The notes under the pieces were generated by a model. It worked only from the letters and a program-made list of their open reading frames with translations. It was not told the DNA's origin and ran no database searches. Source: an uncultured Rivibacter sp. (GTDB lineage: Bacteria; Pseudomonadota; Gammaproteobacteria; Burkholderiales; Burkholderiaceae). Taken from it: 64,000 nucleotides of DNA. Shown here piece after piece: positions 51,920 through 61,332 of the stretch (position 1 is the stretch's first letter; every line of letters begins with the position of its first letter). The stretch lies in NCBI GenBank assembly GCA_946480925.1, contig CAMLLU010000013.1:1-64000 (forward strand), given 5' to 3'. The translations under genes were made by a program, and so were the position numbers.

Positions 51920-54900
51920 GCGCCCTCCAGCACGGGCTGGGCCGCCGCTGCACGCCGTGCGGCACGCCGGTCGAAGAAGCCGCGAACCAGCACGTAGAAC
52001 ACCGGCACGAAGAAGATGCCCAGCACGGTGGCGCTGGCCATGCCGCCCAGCACGCCGGTGCCGATGGCGCGGCGGCTGCCGGCGCCTGCACCGGTGGCCA
52101 AGGCGAGCGGCAGCACGCCGAACATGAAGGCCAGCGAGGTCATCAGGATCGGGCGCAACCGCAGCCGCACCGCCTGCAGCGTGGCGTCGATGAGGCTCGC
52201 GCCTTGCTCCTGCAGCTGCTTGGCGAATTCGACGATCAGGATCGCGTTCTTGGCCGACAGGCCCACGGTGGTGAGCAGGCCGACCTGGAAGTACACGTCG
52301 TTGCTGAGCCCGGCCACGGCGGTGAGCGCGAGCGCGCCGATGATGCCCAGCGGCACCACCAGCATCACCGCGAACGGCACCGACCAGCTCTCGTACAGCG
52401 CCGCCAGGCACAGGAAGACGAAGAGCACCGACACGGCGTACAGCACCGGAGCCTGCGAGCCCGAGAGCCTTTCCTGGTAGGACTGCGCGGCCCACTCGTA
52501 GCCGACGCCCTGCGGCAGCTGGCGGATGATGTCTTCCACCGCGGCCATGGCCGTGCCCGAGCTCACGCCGGGGGCCGCCTCGCCAACGATCTCGTACGAA
52601 GACATGCCGTTGTAGCGCTCGAGCTTGGGCGAGCCGTAGGTCCACGTGGTGTTGGCGAAGGCCGAGAAGGGCACCATCTGGCCGTCGCCGTTGCGCACGA
52701 ACCATTGCATGATGCTGTCAGGCGCCATGCGGTAGGGCGCGTCGCCTTGCAGGTAGACCTTCTTCACGCGGCCCTGGTCGAGGAAGTCGTTGACGTAGCT
52801 GCCGCCCAGGGCGGTGGACAGCGTGCCGTTGATGTCGCTCGTGGACAGGCCCATCGCGCCGGCCTTGCGGTCGTCGATGTCGATGCCCAGCTGCGCCGCG
52901 TCGTCCAGGCCGCTGATGCGCACCTGCGCCAGCTCCGGCCGCTTGCGGGCCAGCTCCAGGAACTGGTCGCGTGCCTTCACGAGGGCGTCGTGGCCGAGGC
53001 CGTTGCGGTCTTGCAGCTCCACCGTGAAGCCGGCGGAACTGCCCAGCCCGCGCACCACGGGCGGCTGCATCACGAACACGCGAGCATCGCGCAGGCTGGC
53101 CAGCTCGCGGTTGGCGCGTTGTGCGATCTCGGCCGCGCTCTGGCCCGGGCCTTCGCGCTGGCTCCAGTCCTTGAGCTTGATGAAGGCGCGGCCGGTGGCC
53201 TGGTCGCCGCTGATGCCGGTGACGGTGGTGTAGCCGTCGATGTCGGCCTGCTGCGAGAGCCAGTTCTCGAAGGCCTCCTGCGAGCGGCGCAGCCGCTCTT
53301 CGGTGGCACTCGAGGGCAGGCGCACCTCGGCCATCAGCACGCCCTGGTCTTCACTGGGCAGGAAGGAGGTGGGCAGCCAGTGGTAGAGCGCCGCCATGCC
53401 GCCCACGATCACCGCATAGACCAGCATCACGCGGGCGCTGCGGTGGAGCAGGCGCCGCACCAGCGTCTGCGCGCCGGTGCTGCCGCGCTCGAACCAGTGG
53501 TTGAAGCCGCCGAAGAAACGCGCCGCGGGGCCGTGTGCCGCGGCATGGCCGCCCTTCGGCACGGGCTTGAGCAGCGTGGCGCACATGGCGGGCGAGAGCG
53601 TCATCGCCACGAACACCGACAGCAGCATGGCCGACACCACGGTGATGGAGAACTGCCGGTAGATCACGCCGGTGGAGCCGCCGAAGAAGGCCATCGGCAC
53701 GAACACGGCCGACAGCACCAGTGCGATGCCCACCAGTGCGCCGGTGATCTCGCCCATCGACTTGCGCGTGGCTTCCTTGGGCGACAGCCCTTCCTCGTGC
53801 ATCACGCGCTCGACGTTTTCGACCACCACGATGGCGTCGTCCACCAGCAGGCCGATGGCGAGCACCAGGCCGAACATCGTGAGGCTGTTGATCGAATAGC
53901 CGAAGGCGGCGAGCACGCCGAAGGTGCCCAGCAGCACCACGGGCACCGCCACCGCGGGGATGAGCGTGGCGCGCAGGTTCTGCAGGAACAGCACCATCAC
54001 CAGCACCACCAGCACCATCGCTTCGACCAGCGTGATCACCACCTCGCGGATCGAGATCTTCACGAAGGGCGTGGTGTCGTAGGTGGTGGCCGTCTGCAGG
54101 TGGTAGGGGAACGAAGGCTGCAGCTCGGCCAGCTTGGCGTTCACCGCGTTGGCCACGTTCACCGCGTTGGCGCCGGCCGCGAGCTTGATGCCCAGCGCCG
54201 CGGCGGGCTGGCCCTTGTAGCGGGTGCTGACGGTGTAGCTCTCGCCGCCCATCTCGACGCGCGCCACGTCGCCCAGCTTCACGACGCTGCCGTCGGCCGC
54301 GCTCTTGAGCACGATGTTGCGGAACTGGTCTTCGGTCTGCAGCTTGCTGCGCGCGGTGATGGTCACGTTGAGCTGCTGGCCCGGCGCAGCGGGCAGGCCG
54401 CCCACCTGGCCGGCGGAGACCTGTGCGTTCTGCGCGTTGATGGCGGTGCTCACGTCCGAAGGCATGAGCGCGTGGCTGGCCAGTTTGTTCGGGTCGAGCC
54501 AGATGCGCATCGCGTGGCCGGTGCCCAGCGTCTGCACGTCGCCCACGCCGTCGATGCGGCTCACGGTGTCGGCCAGGTTCGACGAGATGTAGTCTCCGAT
54601 GTCGATGGCCGAGGCGCTGCCGTCGGCCGAGTACAGCGACACGATCATCAGGAAGTCGATGCCCGTCTTGGTGACCGTGACGCCCTGGCTCTGCACCGCC
54701 TGCGGCAGCTGCGACTGCGCCTGCTGCAGCTTGTTCTGCACCTGCATCTGCGCCACGTCGGGGTTGGTGCCGGCCACGAAGGTGAGCGTGATGCTCGCCG
54801 TGCCGGCCGAGGCGCTGGTGGACTGCATGGACAAGAGGCCGTCCAGCCCCTTCATCTTCTGCTCGATGACCTGGGTCACCGAGTCCTCGACCACCTTGGC

Positions 54901-55059
54901 CGAGGCACCGGGGTAGGTCGCGTTGATGGTGACGCGCGGCGGCGCGATGTCGGGGTACTGCTCCAGCGGCAGCGTGGAGATCGACAGGGCGCCGGCCAGC
55001 ATCACCACGATGGCGATCACCCAGGCGAAGATGGGCCGGTCGATGAAAAAGCGTGCCAT
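51916..55059 (-). CDS. RND multidrug efflux pump, inner-membrane subunit (HAE1 type)
   Basis: A 1047-residue AcrB/MexB-like transporter. The N-terminus [20 protein letters not shown] is diagnostic of the hydrophobe/amphiphile (HAE1) class. [20 protein letters not shown] follows, and the proton-relay Asp pair is in [20 protein letters not shown], with the matching Lys in [18 protein letters not shown]. Two large periplasmic loops and 12 membrane helices are of normal length. It expels drugs, dyes, detergents or solvents in exchange for protons, together with the flanking adaptor and outer-membrane factor. The start at 55059 is 14 bases after the adaptor stop. The substrate range cannot be read from sequence. 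Confidence 0.95.
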   Translation of the reverse strand: MARFFIDRPIFAWVIAIVVMLAGALSISTLPLEQYPDIAPPRVTINATYPGASAKVVEDSVTQVIEQKMKGLDGLLSMQSTSASAGTASITLTFVAGTNPDVAQMQVQNKLQQAQSQLPQAVQSQGVTVTKTGIDFLMIVSLYSADGSASAIDIGDYISSNLADTVSRIDGVGDVQTLGTGHAMRIWLDPNKLASHALMPSDVSTAINAQNAQVSAGQVGGLPAAPGQQLNVTITARSKLQTEDQFRNIVLKSAADGSVVKLGDVARVEMGGESYTVSTRYKGQPAAALGIKLAAGANAVNVANAVNAKLAELQPSFPYHLQTATTYDTTPFVKISIREVVITLVEAMVLVVLVMVLFLQNLRATLIPAVAVPVVLLGTFGVLAAFGYSINSLTMFGLVLAIGLLVDDAIVVVENVERVMHEEGLSPKEATRKSMGEITGALVGIALVLSAVFVPMAFFGGSTGVIYRQFSITVVSAMLLSVFVAMTLSPAMCATLLKPVPKGGHAAAHGPAARFFGGFNHWFERGSTGAQTLVRRLLHRSARVMLVYAVIVGGMAALYHWLPTSFLPSEDQGVLMAEVRLPSSATEERLRRSQEAFENWLSQQADIDGYTTVTGISGDQATGRAFIKLKDWSQREGPGQSAAEIAQRANRELASLRDARVFVMQPPVVRGLGSSAGFTVELQDRNGLGHDALVKARDQFLELARKRPELAQVRISGLDDAAQLGIDIDDRKAGAMGLSTSDINGTLSTALGGSYVNDFLDQGRVKKVYLQGDAPYRMAPDSIMQWFVRNGDGQMVPFSAFANTTWTYGSPKLERYNGMSSYEIVGEAAPGVSSGTAMAAVEDIIRQLPQGVGYEWAAQSYQERLSGSQAPVLYAVSVLFVFLCLAALYESWSVPFAVMLVVPLGIIGALALTAVAGLSNDVYFQVGLLTTVGLSAKNAILIVEFAKQLQEQGASLIDATLQAVRLRLRPILMTSLAFMFGVLPLALATGAGAGSRRAIGTGVLGGMASATVLGIFFVPVFYVLVRGFFDRRAARRAAAAQPVLEGA

Positions 55060-55072
55060 GGCCTGCGCTCCT

Positions 55073-56266
55073 TCAGCGTGCCTCGGCCACGGCCTGTGCC
55101 GCGCCGGCATCGGCCGCGTGGGCCTGTACCACGTCGCCCGGCTTCACCTTCTGCGAGCCCTCGACGATGACGCGCTCGCCCGCCTGCAGCCCCGAGCTCA
55201 CCAGCCAGCGGTTGCCCACCGGGCGGTCGAGCTTGAGCGCGCGCTTTTCCACCTTGTTGCCGGCATCGACCACCAGCACGCTGGTGTTGCCCTTCGCGTC
55301 ACGCGTGACGGCCTGCTGCGGCACCAGCAGCGCCTGCTCGGCCACGCCGGTTTCGAGCACGGCACGCACGTACATGCCGGGCATCAGCAGACCGTCGGGG
55401 TTGTCGAACACCGCGCGCAGCGTCACTGCGCCGGTGCCGGTGTTGACCGACACACCCGAGAACCGCAGCGTGCCGGTGTGGGTGTAAGTGCTGCCGTCTT
55501 CGAGCAGCAGCTTCACCGAGGCGCCGTCGCCGGCACGCTTGAGCCGGCCGCTGGCCAGCTCGCGCTTCAGGTGCAGCACGTCGGCGCTGGACTGGCTCAC
55601 GTCCACCTGGATCGGGTCGAGCTGCCGCACGGTGGTGAGCGCCGTGGCCTGGCCTTCGGCCACCAGCGCCCCCGGCGACACGGTGGAGACGTCCACCAGC
55701 CCCGAGATCGGCGCGGTGATGGCGGTGCGCTCGAGGTTGATGCGCGCCGTTTCCTGCGCCGCGCGGGCGGCGGCAAGGTCGGCCTGCGCCTGCTTCAGCG
55801 CGGCCTGCGCGTTCTGGTTGTCCTGCTGGCTGATCGCGTCGATCTTCGCGAGCCCGGCCTGCCGCTCGGCCGTGAGCCTGGCCGATTCGAGCGTGGCCTC
55901 GGCCTTGGCCACGCTGGCCTGCGCGCTCGCATAGGCCGCCTGGTAGCTGGCTGCGTCGATCTGGTAGAGCACCTGACCGGCCTTGACCGTGGAGCCTTCG
56001 GTGAAGCGGCGCGCCTTCACGATGCCGCCCACCTGCGGCCGGATCTCGGCCACCATCGGCGAGCTGGTGCGCCCCGGCAGCTCGGTGGTGAGGCCCAGCT
56101 GCTCGGGCTGCACGGTGTAGACGCCCACCGCGGTGGCACTGGCGGCAGGGGCATTGGTCTGCGCCGAGCCTGCGCCGCAGGCGGCGAGGCTCAGTGCCAG
56201 GCATGAAGCGGCTGCAAGCGCCAGCAGGCGCGCGCGTGGCCGCGAAAACGGTTTGGAACGAGGCAT
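55073..56266 (-). CDS. RND efflux periplasmic adaptor (membrane fusion protein)
   Basis: A 397-residue AcrA/MexA-type adaptor, first gene of the efflux operon. The signal peptide ends with a lipobox ([10 protein letters not shown]). [20 protein letters not shown] and [20 protein letters not shown] form the first half-lipoyl domain. A helical hairpin (about 100-165) and [20 protein letters not shown] complete the lipoyl part. A beta-barrel and membrane-proximal domain follow with [26 protein letters not shown] site lies 7 bases before the ATG. The upstream region 56267-56535 has paired direct repeats that may bind a regulator; the TetR gene is 1.5 kb away with other genes between, so it is not the obvious controller. 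Confidence 0.94.
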   Translation of the reverse strand: MPRSKPFSRPRARLLALAAASCLALSLAACGAGSAQTNAPAASATAVGVYTVQPEQLGLTTELPGRTSSPMVAEIRPQVGGIVKARRFTEGSTVKAGQVLYQIDAASYQAAYASAQASVAKAEATLESARLTAERQAGLAKIDAISQQDNQNAQAALKQAQADLAAARAAQETARINLERTAITAPISGLVDVSTVSPGALVAEGQATALTTVRQLDPIQVDVSQSSADVLHLKRELASGRLKRAGDGASVKLLLEDGSTYTHTGTLRFSGVSVNTGTGAVTLRAVFDNPDGLLMPGMYVRAVLETGVAEQALLVPQQAVTRDAKGNTSVLVVDAGNKVEKRALKLDRPVGNRWLVSSGLQAGERVIVEGSQKVKPGDVVQAHAADAGAAQAVAEAR

Positions 56267-56340
56267 GGCCGCATCTCCTTCTTCTTGGATGCGGCCATGC
56301 TCATGGGCAAATGTGCAGGAAATTCGCAGGCAACGCGGCC

Positions 56341-56372
56341 TTCACAAACCGTTGAAGTTCTTCACAAAGCCG
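56341..56372. promoter_or_regulatory. Direct-repeat pair upstream of the efflux operon
   Basis: TTCACAAACCG at 56341 and TTCACAAAGCCG at 56361 begin exactly 20 bases apart, two helical turns. An overlapping inverted repeat CTTCA-N8-TGAAG joins them. It lies about 75-105 bases upstream of the adaptor start, a suitable place for a response-regulator or repressor site. No cognate regulator is visible. Nothing else is recognisable in 56267-56535. Confidence 0.3.
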
Positions 56373-56535
56373 CGGCGATGCCTGTGTGTGTGGCGGCGTG
56401 GCGTCGTGCCTGCGATCCGCGCGCAGCCGTGCGAGCGATGAGGGGCGCTGTCGTGAATGAATGCCGGGTGCGTGACTAAGTCTCGGCACTTTTCAGCGGG
56501 ATGGTCGACTGTCTGCAAATGGACCTGGGCTGGCA

Positions 56536-57249
56536 ATGATTTACTCGGACGAGATCGCGAAGATCCTGCAGCACCTCACCACCATCGGCTCACAGCGCAT
56601 CGGTGTGTTCTATCAGAACGACGGCTTCGGGCAGGGCGCGCTTGCACTGGTGAAGGACTATGCAGCCCAGTACAAGCTGCCCGCGCCGAAGGCAGTGCCT
56701 TACGACCCCCAGGCTCCGGACATGCCCGCCGCCGCGAAGGCGTTGCAGGAAGGCCATCTGCAGGCGGTGCTTCACCTCTCGTCAGCCAAGTACAGCGCCA
56801 AGCTGCTCAAGGAGCTGGATCTTTCGCCGGTGGCCGGTGGCGGCCGGGTGTACCACTATGGCGTTTCCATCATCAGCGCCCGTGATCTCGTGCGCGAAGC
56901 CGGCAAGTCCGCGCACGGCTTCGTGATCGCCAAGCGCGTGCCGGACCCGGCGGGCTCCACGCCAGTTGCTGCCGAGTTCCGCCGCACCATGCAGGCGCTT
57001 GCACCGGACAACAAGGACGATCTTTCTTCCGCTGCGGCCATGGAGGGTTACCTCGCGGCACGGCTGCTCATGAAGGCCATGCAGAACGCAGGGCCCAAGA
57101 TCGATCGCGCGGCCTTGCGCAACGCGCTGGAAGGGCTGGGTCGCCAGGAGATCGGGCCATTCATCCTCGCTTACGGGCCAGGCAAGCATCGAGGCTCGTC
57201 TTTCGTCGACCTCGTGATGGTGCGCGGGGACCTGACCACGGCTCGATAG
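56536..57249 (+). pseudogene. 5'-truncated branched-chain-amino-acid-type receptor gene
   Basis: The 237-codon frame encodes only the C-terminal part of a type I periplasmic binding protein (EIAKILQHLTTIGSQRIGVF, VIAKRVPDPAGSTPVAAEFR, then a normal end). It is a close paralogue of the gene starting at 63089, with homology beginning at TCGGACGAG (about 56545; 63576 in the other copy). The first roughly 160 residues, including signal peptide and N-terminal lobe, are missing, and no ribosome site precedes the ATG. It cannot be exported or fold as a two-lobe receptor, so I treat it as a pseudogene even though the reading frame is intact. Confidence 0.75.
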
Positions 57250-57345
57250 CGCTCCGCGCAGGAGGGCTGCTCGCCACGGTGCAGGCTGTGCCGGCTGCTG
57301 CAGTGTGGCGCCGGAACTCCGATCAGCGCAGCCGCTCGGGCAGGG

Positions 57346-57552
57346 TCATGTGCGCGGCGCCACGCAGTGCTCGACGTCCTTCTTGCCAGGTGGCGGAGCC
57401 ACCGGCGTGCACGTCTCGTCGCGGCTGGGTTCTTCAGCGGCGGCGCCGTCGGAAGCGTCGTCTCCTCCACCGCAGGCCGTGAGGGTCAAGAGCAAGCTCA
57501 GGAAGAGAGCCGGCGCAGTGGGCTGGCGTTTCGATCGAAGGGACGCATTCAT
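57346..57552 (-). CDS. Small lipoprotein
   Basis: A 68-residue precursor: MNASLRSKRQPTAPALFLSL, then LLTLTACGGGDDASDG with lipobox LTAC. The mature part is about 38 residues, acidic then Cys-containing (ETCTPVAPPPGKKDVEHC), so one disulphide is possible. The Shine-Dalgarno sequence is weak. It may be a genuine small lipoprotein or the start of a truncated larger one. The surrounding 57592-57813 stretch shows no gene I can support. Confidence 0.5.
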   Translation of the reverse strand: MNASLRSKRQPTAPALFLSLLLTLTACGGGDDASDGAAAEEPSRDETCTPVAPPPGKKDVEHCVAPRT

Positions 57553-57813
57553 TTCCGGGAGCCGAAGGCAGGAGCACTGTTGAAGTGCCATCGGGTGCTA
57601 GGGCAAGGCAACCTAGCCGGGCGCACCATGGGCTGATGGGAAATGGTGGCTCATCGAGTCGGCGCATGCTTGACTGATGGGTGATCGGAACCTGACGGGT
57701 GCTTGCCGATTTCCTGTCTCCTGTCCAAGGGCCTATCGGCCAAGCGGCCTGCCCGAAGCGGAGCGCGACGCAGCGAAGTTGCAGTGGCTCGCGCTGCGGG
57801 CGTTCCAGTTTCT

Positions 57814-58431
57814 TTACGACGCGGACGCGCCGAAGAGGAACATCTCGACCGCGCGGCGCGCCATGCCGCGCACCTGCGCCTGTGTCAGCGGAGGAGGGGC
57901 CATGTAGTACAGGCGTGCGTTGTTCTCGGCCGTGAGCAGCGCAAGGAACTGGTTGGCAGCCACCATGGGGTCGAGCCGGCGCAATTCACCGCGCTCCATG
58001 GCTTGCGCGAGCAGCCGGGCCAGCTTCTCCAGGTATTCCGCCGAACCCGATTCGTAGAACAGCTGCCCGACTTCGGAGCGCCCGGCTTCCGCCAGCACCA
58101 TGCGGTAGACCGCTAGTGCGTCCGCATCGTTGGTCAGCACCTGCAGCATCCGCTCGCCGAAGCGCGTGAGCAAGGTCTTGAGCTCCACCTGCCGGGCGGA
58201 TTCCTCGGACAGCTTTTCAGCAGCCTCGGACAGGTGCGCCGTCGCGAAGGCGTGGACGACGGCGACGAACAGTGACTCCTTCGACGGGAAGTACCCGTAG
58301 ACCGTGGACTTCGATCCGCCCAGCCGTGCCACCAGCTCGTTCATCGACGCCCGTTCGTACCCTACTTCGCGGAACAGTTGCGCCGCCGCTTCGAGGATGG
58401 CCTGGCGGCGAGCCTCGGTCCTGACCTTCAT
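57814..58431 (-). CDS. TetR/AcrR-family transcriptional regulator
   Basis: A 205-residue repressor. The N-terminal HTH is canonical (RRQAILEAAAQLFREVGYER, ASMNELVARLGGSKSTVYGY, FPSKESLFVAVVHAF). The C-terminal ligand domain (LLTRFGERMLQVLTNDADAL, AVYRMVLAEAGRSEVGQLFY) resembles the TetR C-terminal domain of AcrR-like regulators. A strong AAGGAGAGGTG site precedes the ATG at 58431. It diverges from the exported-protein operon at 58596 across a 164-base region containing a sigma-70 promoter overlapped by a palindrome, so autoregulation and repression of that operon are likely. Ligand unknown. Confidence 0.92.
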   Translation of the reverse strand: MKVRTEARRQAILEAAAQLFREVGYERASMNELVARLGGSKSTVYGYFPSKESLFVAVVHAFATAHLSEAAEKLSEESARQVELKTLLTRFGERMLQVLTNDADALAVYRMVLAEAGRSEVGQLFYESGSAEYLEKLARLLAQAMERGELRRLDPMVAANQFLALLTAENNARLYYMAPPPLTQAQVRGMARRAVEMFLFGASAS

Positions 58432-58470
58432 CACCTCTCCTTCAAAAACGAACCCAACTGTACGTTTTTC

Positions 58471-58511
58471 TTGACAGGCTCCGAATATGGCCTCGATACT
58501 GTACCGTACAG
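58471..58511 (+). promoter_or_regulatory. Promoter TTGACA-18-GATACT overlapped by a TetR-type palindrome
   Basis: TTGACA (58471-58476) and GATACT (58495-58500) are 18 bases apart. The perfect inverted repeat CTGTA-CCG-TACAG (58499-58511) starts on the last bases of the -10 box and covers the transcription start. A further half-site CTGTACG lies at 58458-58464. The arrangement fits repression of the 58596-61322 operon by the divergently encoded TetR protein. Confidence 0.6.
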
Positions 58512-58595
58512 GTCGGTTCAGTTTTGAGCGCATGCGCAGAAGTGAAGCGGCCCGACTCCCGTCTCGGTCCCTCTTCCAGCAAACCAGGAGAACTC

Positions 58596-59261
58596 ATGCG
58601 CATTCGCTTCGTTTCTTTCCGCACGGCCAGCCTGGCGGCGCTCGCCATGGCGCTGGCGGCGTGCTCCACCACGCAGCCCATTCCCTATGCCGGTGTCGGC
58701 GCGTCGCCGCAGATGCGCCTCAACACGCACGACGCCACGGGCCGCATGCCCTACGAGTACAAAACCAGCACCGACTGGCGCAAGTACTCGAGCGTCATGC
58801 TCGACCCCGTGGGCGTCTATCGCGGAACGGACAACCAGTTCGAAGACATGTCGGAGGAAGACAAGACCTACCTCGCTCGCTACATGCAAGACGAGTTCTC
58901 CGGAAAGCTGGGCAAGCGTTTCAGAAGCGTCATCACGCCCGGCTCCGACACGCTGCGCATCAAGCTCACGCTGGCCGGTGCGAAGACGAACACCGCCGTG
59001 CTGAGCACGCTCTCGCGCTTCGATCTCGTCGGCGGGCCCTACAACGCCGTGCAGGCCGTTCGCGGCAAGGAAGGGGCGATGACCGGCTCTGTGAGCTTCG
59101 CGGTGGAGGTCTTCGACGCCTCGACGAATGCGCTGCTCGGCGCCTACGTGTCGAAGCAGTACCCCAACGCATGGAACCTCGGCGCGGGCATGGGCTCGTT
59201 GAGCGCTTCCAAAGCCGGCATCGAAAGCGGTGCCGACCAGCTGCTGGCCTACCTGCGATAG
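58596..59261 (+). CDS. DUF3313-like lipoprotein
   Basis: A 221-residue lipoprotein, first gene of the TetR-controlled operon. The signal peptide ends LAMALAACSTTQP (lipobox LAAC). The mature part has WRKYSSVMLDPVGVYRGTDN, FEDMSEEDKTYLARYMQDEF and AMTGSVSFAVEVFDASTNAL, the pattern of DUF3313 proteins, whose role is unknown. A strong CAGGAG site precedes the ATG at 58596; the frame from 58524 would place 24 residues before the signal peptide. The next gene starts 16 bases after its stop. Confidence 0.85.
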   Translation: MRIRFVSFRTASLAALAMALAACSTTQPIPYAGVGASPQMRLNTHDATGRMPYEYKTSTDWRKYSSVMLDPVGVYRGTDNQFEDMSEEDKTYLARYMQDEFSGKLGKRFRSVITPGSDTLRIKLTLAGAKTNTAVLSTLSRFDLVGGPYNAVQAVRGKEGAMTGSVSFAVEVFDASTNALLGAYVSKQYPNAWNLGAGMGSLSASKAGIESGADQLLAYLR

Positions 59262-59277
59262 CCCCGAGGAGCACCCG

Positions 59278-59733
59278 ATGAGCTTGCCTTTCTCCTTTCA
59301 TCGCGTCTGCCTTGCCGCCGCCCTGTGCGCGGTGGTGCAGGCCCATGCCGAGAGCTTCACGTCCTCGGCGCTCAGCGCCGGCTCGGCATCCAGCGGCAGC
59401 GTGTCCGACTCGCTGCACGGATCGAGCAAGAGCTCGGCCCGCGACGAGAAGGTCGCGGACGCCGACTACCGCATCACCGATGTCGCGAAGGCGCCCGATC
59501 GCGCCGGCATCGCACGGCTCACCCTGCAGGCCGACGACCCCCAGAAAAGCCTCGTGCTCGACCTGCCCCAGGCCATCGTCGATGCACGGGGCCTCGGGCG
59601 CGGCGACGTGGTGCGTGCACAGCGACGCGTGTACGGCCTGGAGCTCACGCGAGGAGCCGAGCGTGAGACCTTCTATCTCGTGTTGGCAGACGACTGGTTC
59701 TCCGGGCTGGCCGCCCGGCCGGTGAGCCTGTGA
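59278..59733 (+). CDS. Secreted protein of unknown function
   Basis: A 151-residue exported protein. A signal peptide (SFHRVCLAAALCAVVQAHAE) leads to a Ser/Ala-rich segment (SSALSAGSASSGSVSDSLHG) and a beta-rich C-terminal domain (ARLTLQADDPQKSLVLDLPQ, AERETFYLVLADDWFSGL). No family recognised. The ribosome site CGAGGAG supports the ATG at 59278. The stop overlaps the next start as GTGA, so it is co-translated with the DUF2145 gene and probably acts with it outside the cytoplasm. Confidence 0.75.
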   Translation: MSLPFSFHRVCLAAALCAVVQAHAESFTSSALSAGSASSGSVSDSLHGSSKSSARDEKVADADYRITDVAKAPDRAGIARLTLQADDPQKSLVLDLPQAIVDARGLGRGDVVRAQRRVYGLELTRGAERETFYLVLADDWFSGLAARPVSL

Positions 59734-60641
59734 AGCTCCTGCACGCGCTCATGCTGGCAGTGGCCTGCACAGCAGGCATGGCGCCGGCGTGGGCGTCCGG
59801 GTCGTCCACCGTCTCGGGCTTCTGCGACCGCGCCCAGCCGTTGACCGCCGGCCAGCAGGATCGCGTGCTGCGCTTTGCCGCGGTGTTGCGCGATGAGCTC
59901 TCTGCCTCGAACGGTGAAGCGGCATTGATCAGCCGCTCGGGGCTCGATCTCTCGCGCTTTCGCATCCGCTATTCGCATGCCGCCGTCGCGTGGCGCGCCG
60001 AGGCAGGCGACTGGTCGACCCGGCAGCTCTACTACGCCTGCGACGAAAGGCGCCCGAGGATCTACGACCAGGGCGTCCCTGGCTTCGCGATGGGCATCGA
60101 CGATCCGTCGCTCGGCTACGTGTCGATCGTGCGGCTTCCGGCCGAAGCAGCGCAGTCGCTGCGGGGCACGCTGCTCGACGCTTCGCGCCTGCAGCACCTG
60201 CTGGCGGCGCGCTACAGCGCCAACGCTTACCCGTTCAGCCTGCGCTATCAGAACTGCAACCAGTGGGTCGTGGAACTGCTCGCCGTGGCCTGGGGCGACC
60301 TGCCTGACGGCGACGACCTGCGCGAGCGTGCCCAGCGCCTGCTGCGCGAGACGCACTACGAGCCCGAGCCCGTCGACGTCGGCTCGCAAGCATTGATGTT
60401 CGCGTCCGCCTTCGTGCCTTTCGTGCACCTCGACGACCACCCGGAAGACGACCGCTTCGCGATGAAGCTGCAAGTCAGCCTGCCGTCGAGCGTGGAGGCG
60501 TTCATTCGCGACCACATACCGGGCAGCGAGCGGGTCGAGCTGTGCCACGACGGCCGGCAGGCCGTCGTGCATCGAGGCTGGACGCCGATTGCCGAAGGCT
60601 GCCGCCCGGCCGAGGGCGATCGTGTCGTGTCGCTCGAATGA
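59730..60641 (+). CDS. DUF2145 family exported protein
   Basis: A 303-residue exported protein with a signal peptide (LLHALMLAVACTAGMAPAWA). The family pattern is strong: FCDRAQPLTAGQQDRVLRFA, ALISRSGLDLSRFRIRYSHA, RQLYYACDERRPRIYDQGVP, and ARYSANAYPFSLRYQNCNQW. The RYSHAAVAWR and NCNQWVVELLA motifs resemble the His and Cys motifs of NlpC/P60-like papain folds, so a cell-wall or lipid amidase activity is possible but untested. The start is a GTG overlapping the previous stop. The beta-barrel gene follows 39 bases later. Confidence 0.85.
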   Translation: MKLLHALMLAVACTAGMAPAWASGSSTVSGFCDRAQPLTAGQQDRVLRFAAVLRDELSASNGEAALISRSGLDLSRFRIRYSHAAVAWRAEAGDWSTRQLYYACDERRPRIYDQGVPGFAMGIDDPSLGYVSIVRLPAEAAQSLRGTLLDASRLQHLLAARYSANAYPFSLRYQNCNQWVVELLAVAWGDLPDGDDLRERAQRLLRETHYEPEPVDVGSQALMFASAFVPFVHLDDHPEDDRFAMKLQVSLPSSVEAFIRDHIPGSERVELCHDGRQAVVHRGWTPIAEGCRPAEGDRVVSLE

Positions 60642-60680
60642 GTCGTGTGTTCGTTTTCTCCCTCAAGAAAGGACTTGGTC

Positions 60681-61322
60681 TTGAATACGTTTGCTCGCCT
60701 GTTTGTTGTCGCCGCGGCCTGCGGCGTGGTCTGCGCCGCGTCTGCGGACGAGGTCTATGGCGGTGCCGGCACGACCGGCTTGGAAGTGGGCTATGGGCTG
60801 AAACTCAATGCCGCCAGCGGCGTTCGCGTGGACGTCAACTTCCTGCACTACAGCCCCAGCTTTTCCACCAGCGACGTTGATTACGACGCGAAGCTCAAGT
60901 TCGGCAACGCGGGCATGTACTTCGACTGGTTCCTCGGCGACTCGCCGTTTCGCCTGAGCACGGGTGCGCTGGTCGGCCCGCGCAAGCTCGAGGGCACCGG
61001 CCGGTCCAGCGGCGGTGCCATCGTGATCAATGGCGTGGCCTACGCAGCTGGCGGAGAAAGCCTGCACATGGAGGCGAAGTTCCCCACCGTTTCGCCCTAC
61101 ATCGGCATCGGATGGGGCCACGAGCAGTCGGGCAAGGGCGGCTTCTACGCCGACCTCGGCACGGCGTTCGGCCGCCCGAAGGTGACGCTCACCGCATCGC
61201 CCGGCCTCGTGGCGGCAGCCGGCCAGGCCAACATCGACGAAGAGCGGCGCCGGGCTCAAGACAAGGCAGACAGGCTGCGCTTCTACCCCGTGCTCAAGGT
61301 CGGGTACTCGTACGCCTTCTGA
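60681..61322 (+). CDS. Outer-membrane beta-barrel protein
   Basis: A 213-residue exported protein with a signal peptide (FARLFVVAAACGVVCAASADE). Alternating amphipathic strands follow (GTTGLEVGYGLKLNAASGVR, NAGMYFDWFLGDSPFRLSTG, SPYIGIGWGHEQSGKGGFYA), and it ends in YPVLKVGYSYAF with the C-terminal Phe used by the barrel assembly machinery. It looks like an eight-stranded barrel of the OmpW/OmpA-like type. The start is probably TTG at 60681, with AAAGGA eight bases upstream and the signal peptide directly after; an ATG at 60645 would add 12 residues. Last gene of the operon. Confidence 0.78.
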   Translation: MNTFARLFVVAAACGVVCAASADEVYGGAGTTGLEVGYGLKLNAASGVRVDVNFLHYSPSFSTSDVDYDAKLKFGNAGMYFDWFLGDSPFRLSTGALVGPRKLEGTGRSSGGAIVINGVAYAAGGESLHMEAKFPTVSPYIGIGWGHEQSGKGGFYADLGTAFGRPKVTLTASPGLVAAAGQANIDEERRRAQDKADRLRFYPVLKVGYSYAF

Positions 61323-61332
61323 AATCGCAGGC

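Noticed and set aside
51920..52705. N-terminal extension of the NodT-type gene in the same frame
   Set aside because: The extension lies over the pump gene in another frame; the lipoprotein signal at 51919 and the TGATG overlap define the start.
52204..55170. Long open frame (988 codons) on the plus strand
   Set aside because: It is antisense to the RND pump gene; its His/Gly/Arg-rich translation is the usual mirror of GC-rich coding DNA and has no domain.
57677..57907. 76-codon plus-strand ORF before the TetR gene
   Set aside because: Its second half is antisense to the TetR gene and no ribosome site is visible; too little to support a gene.
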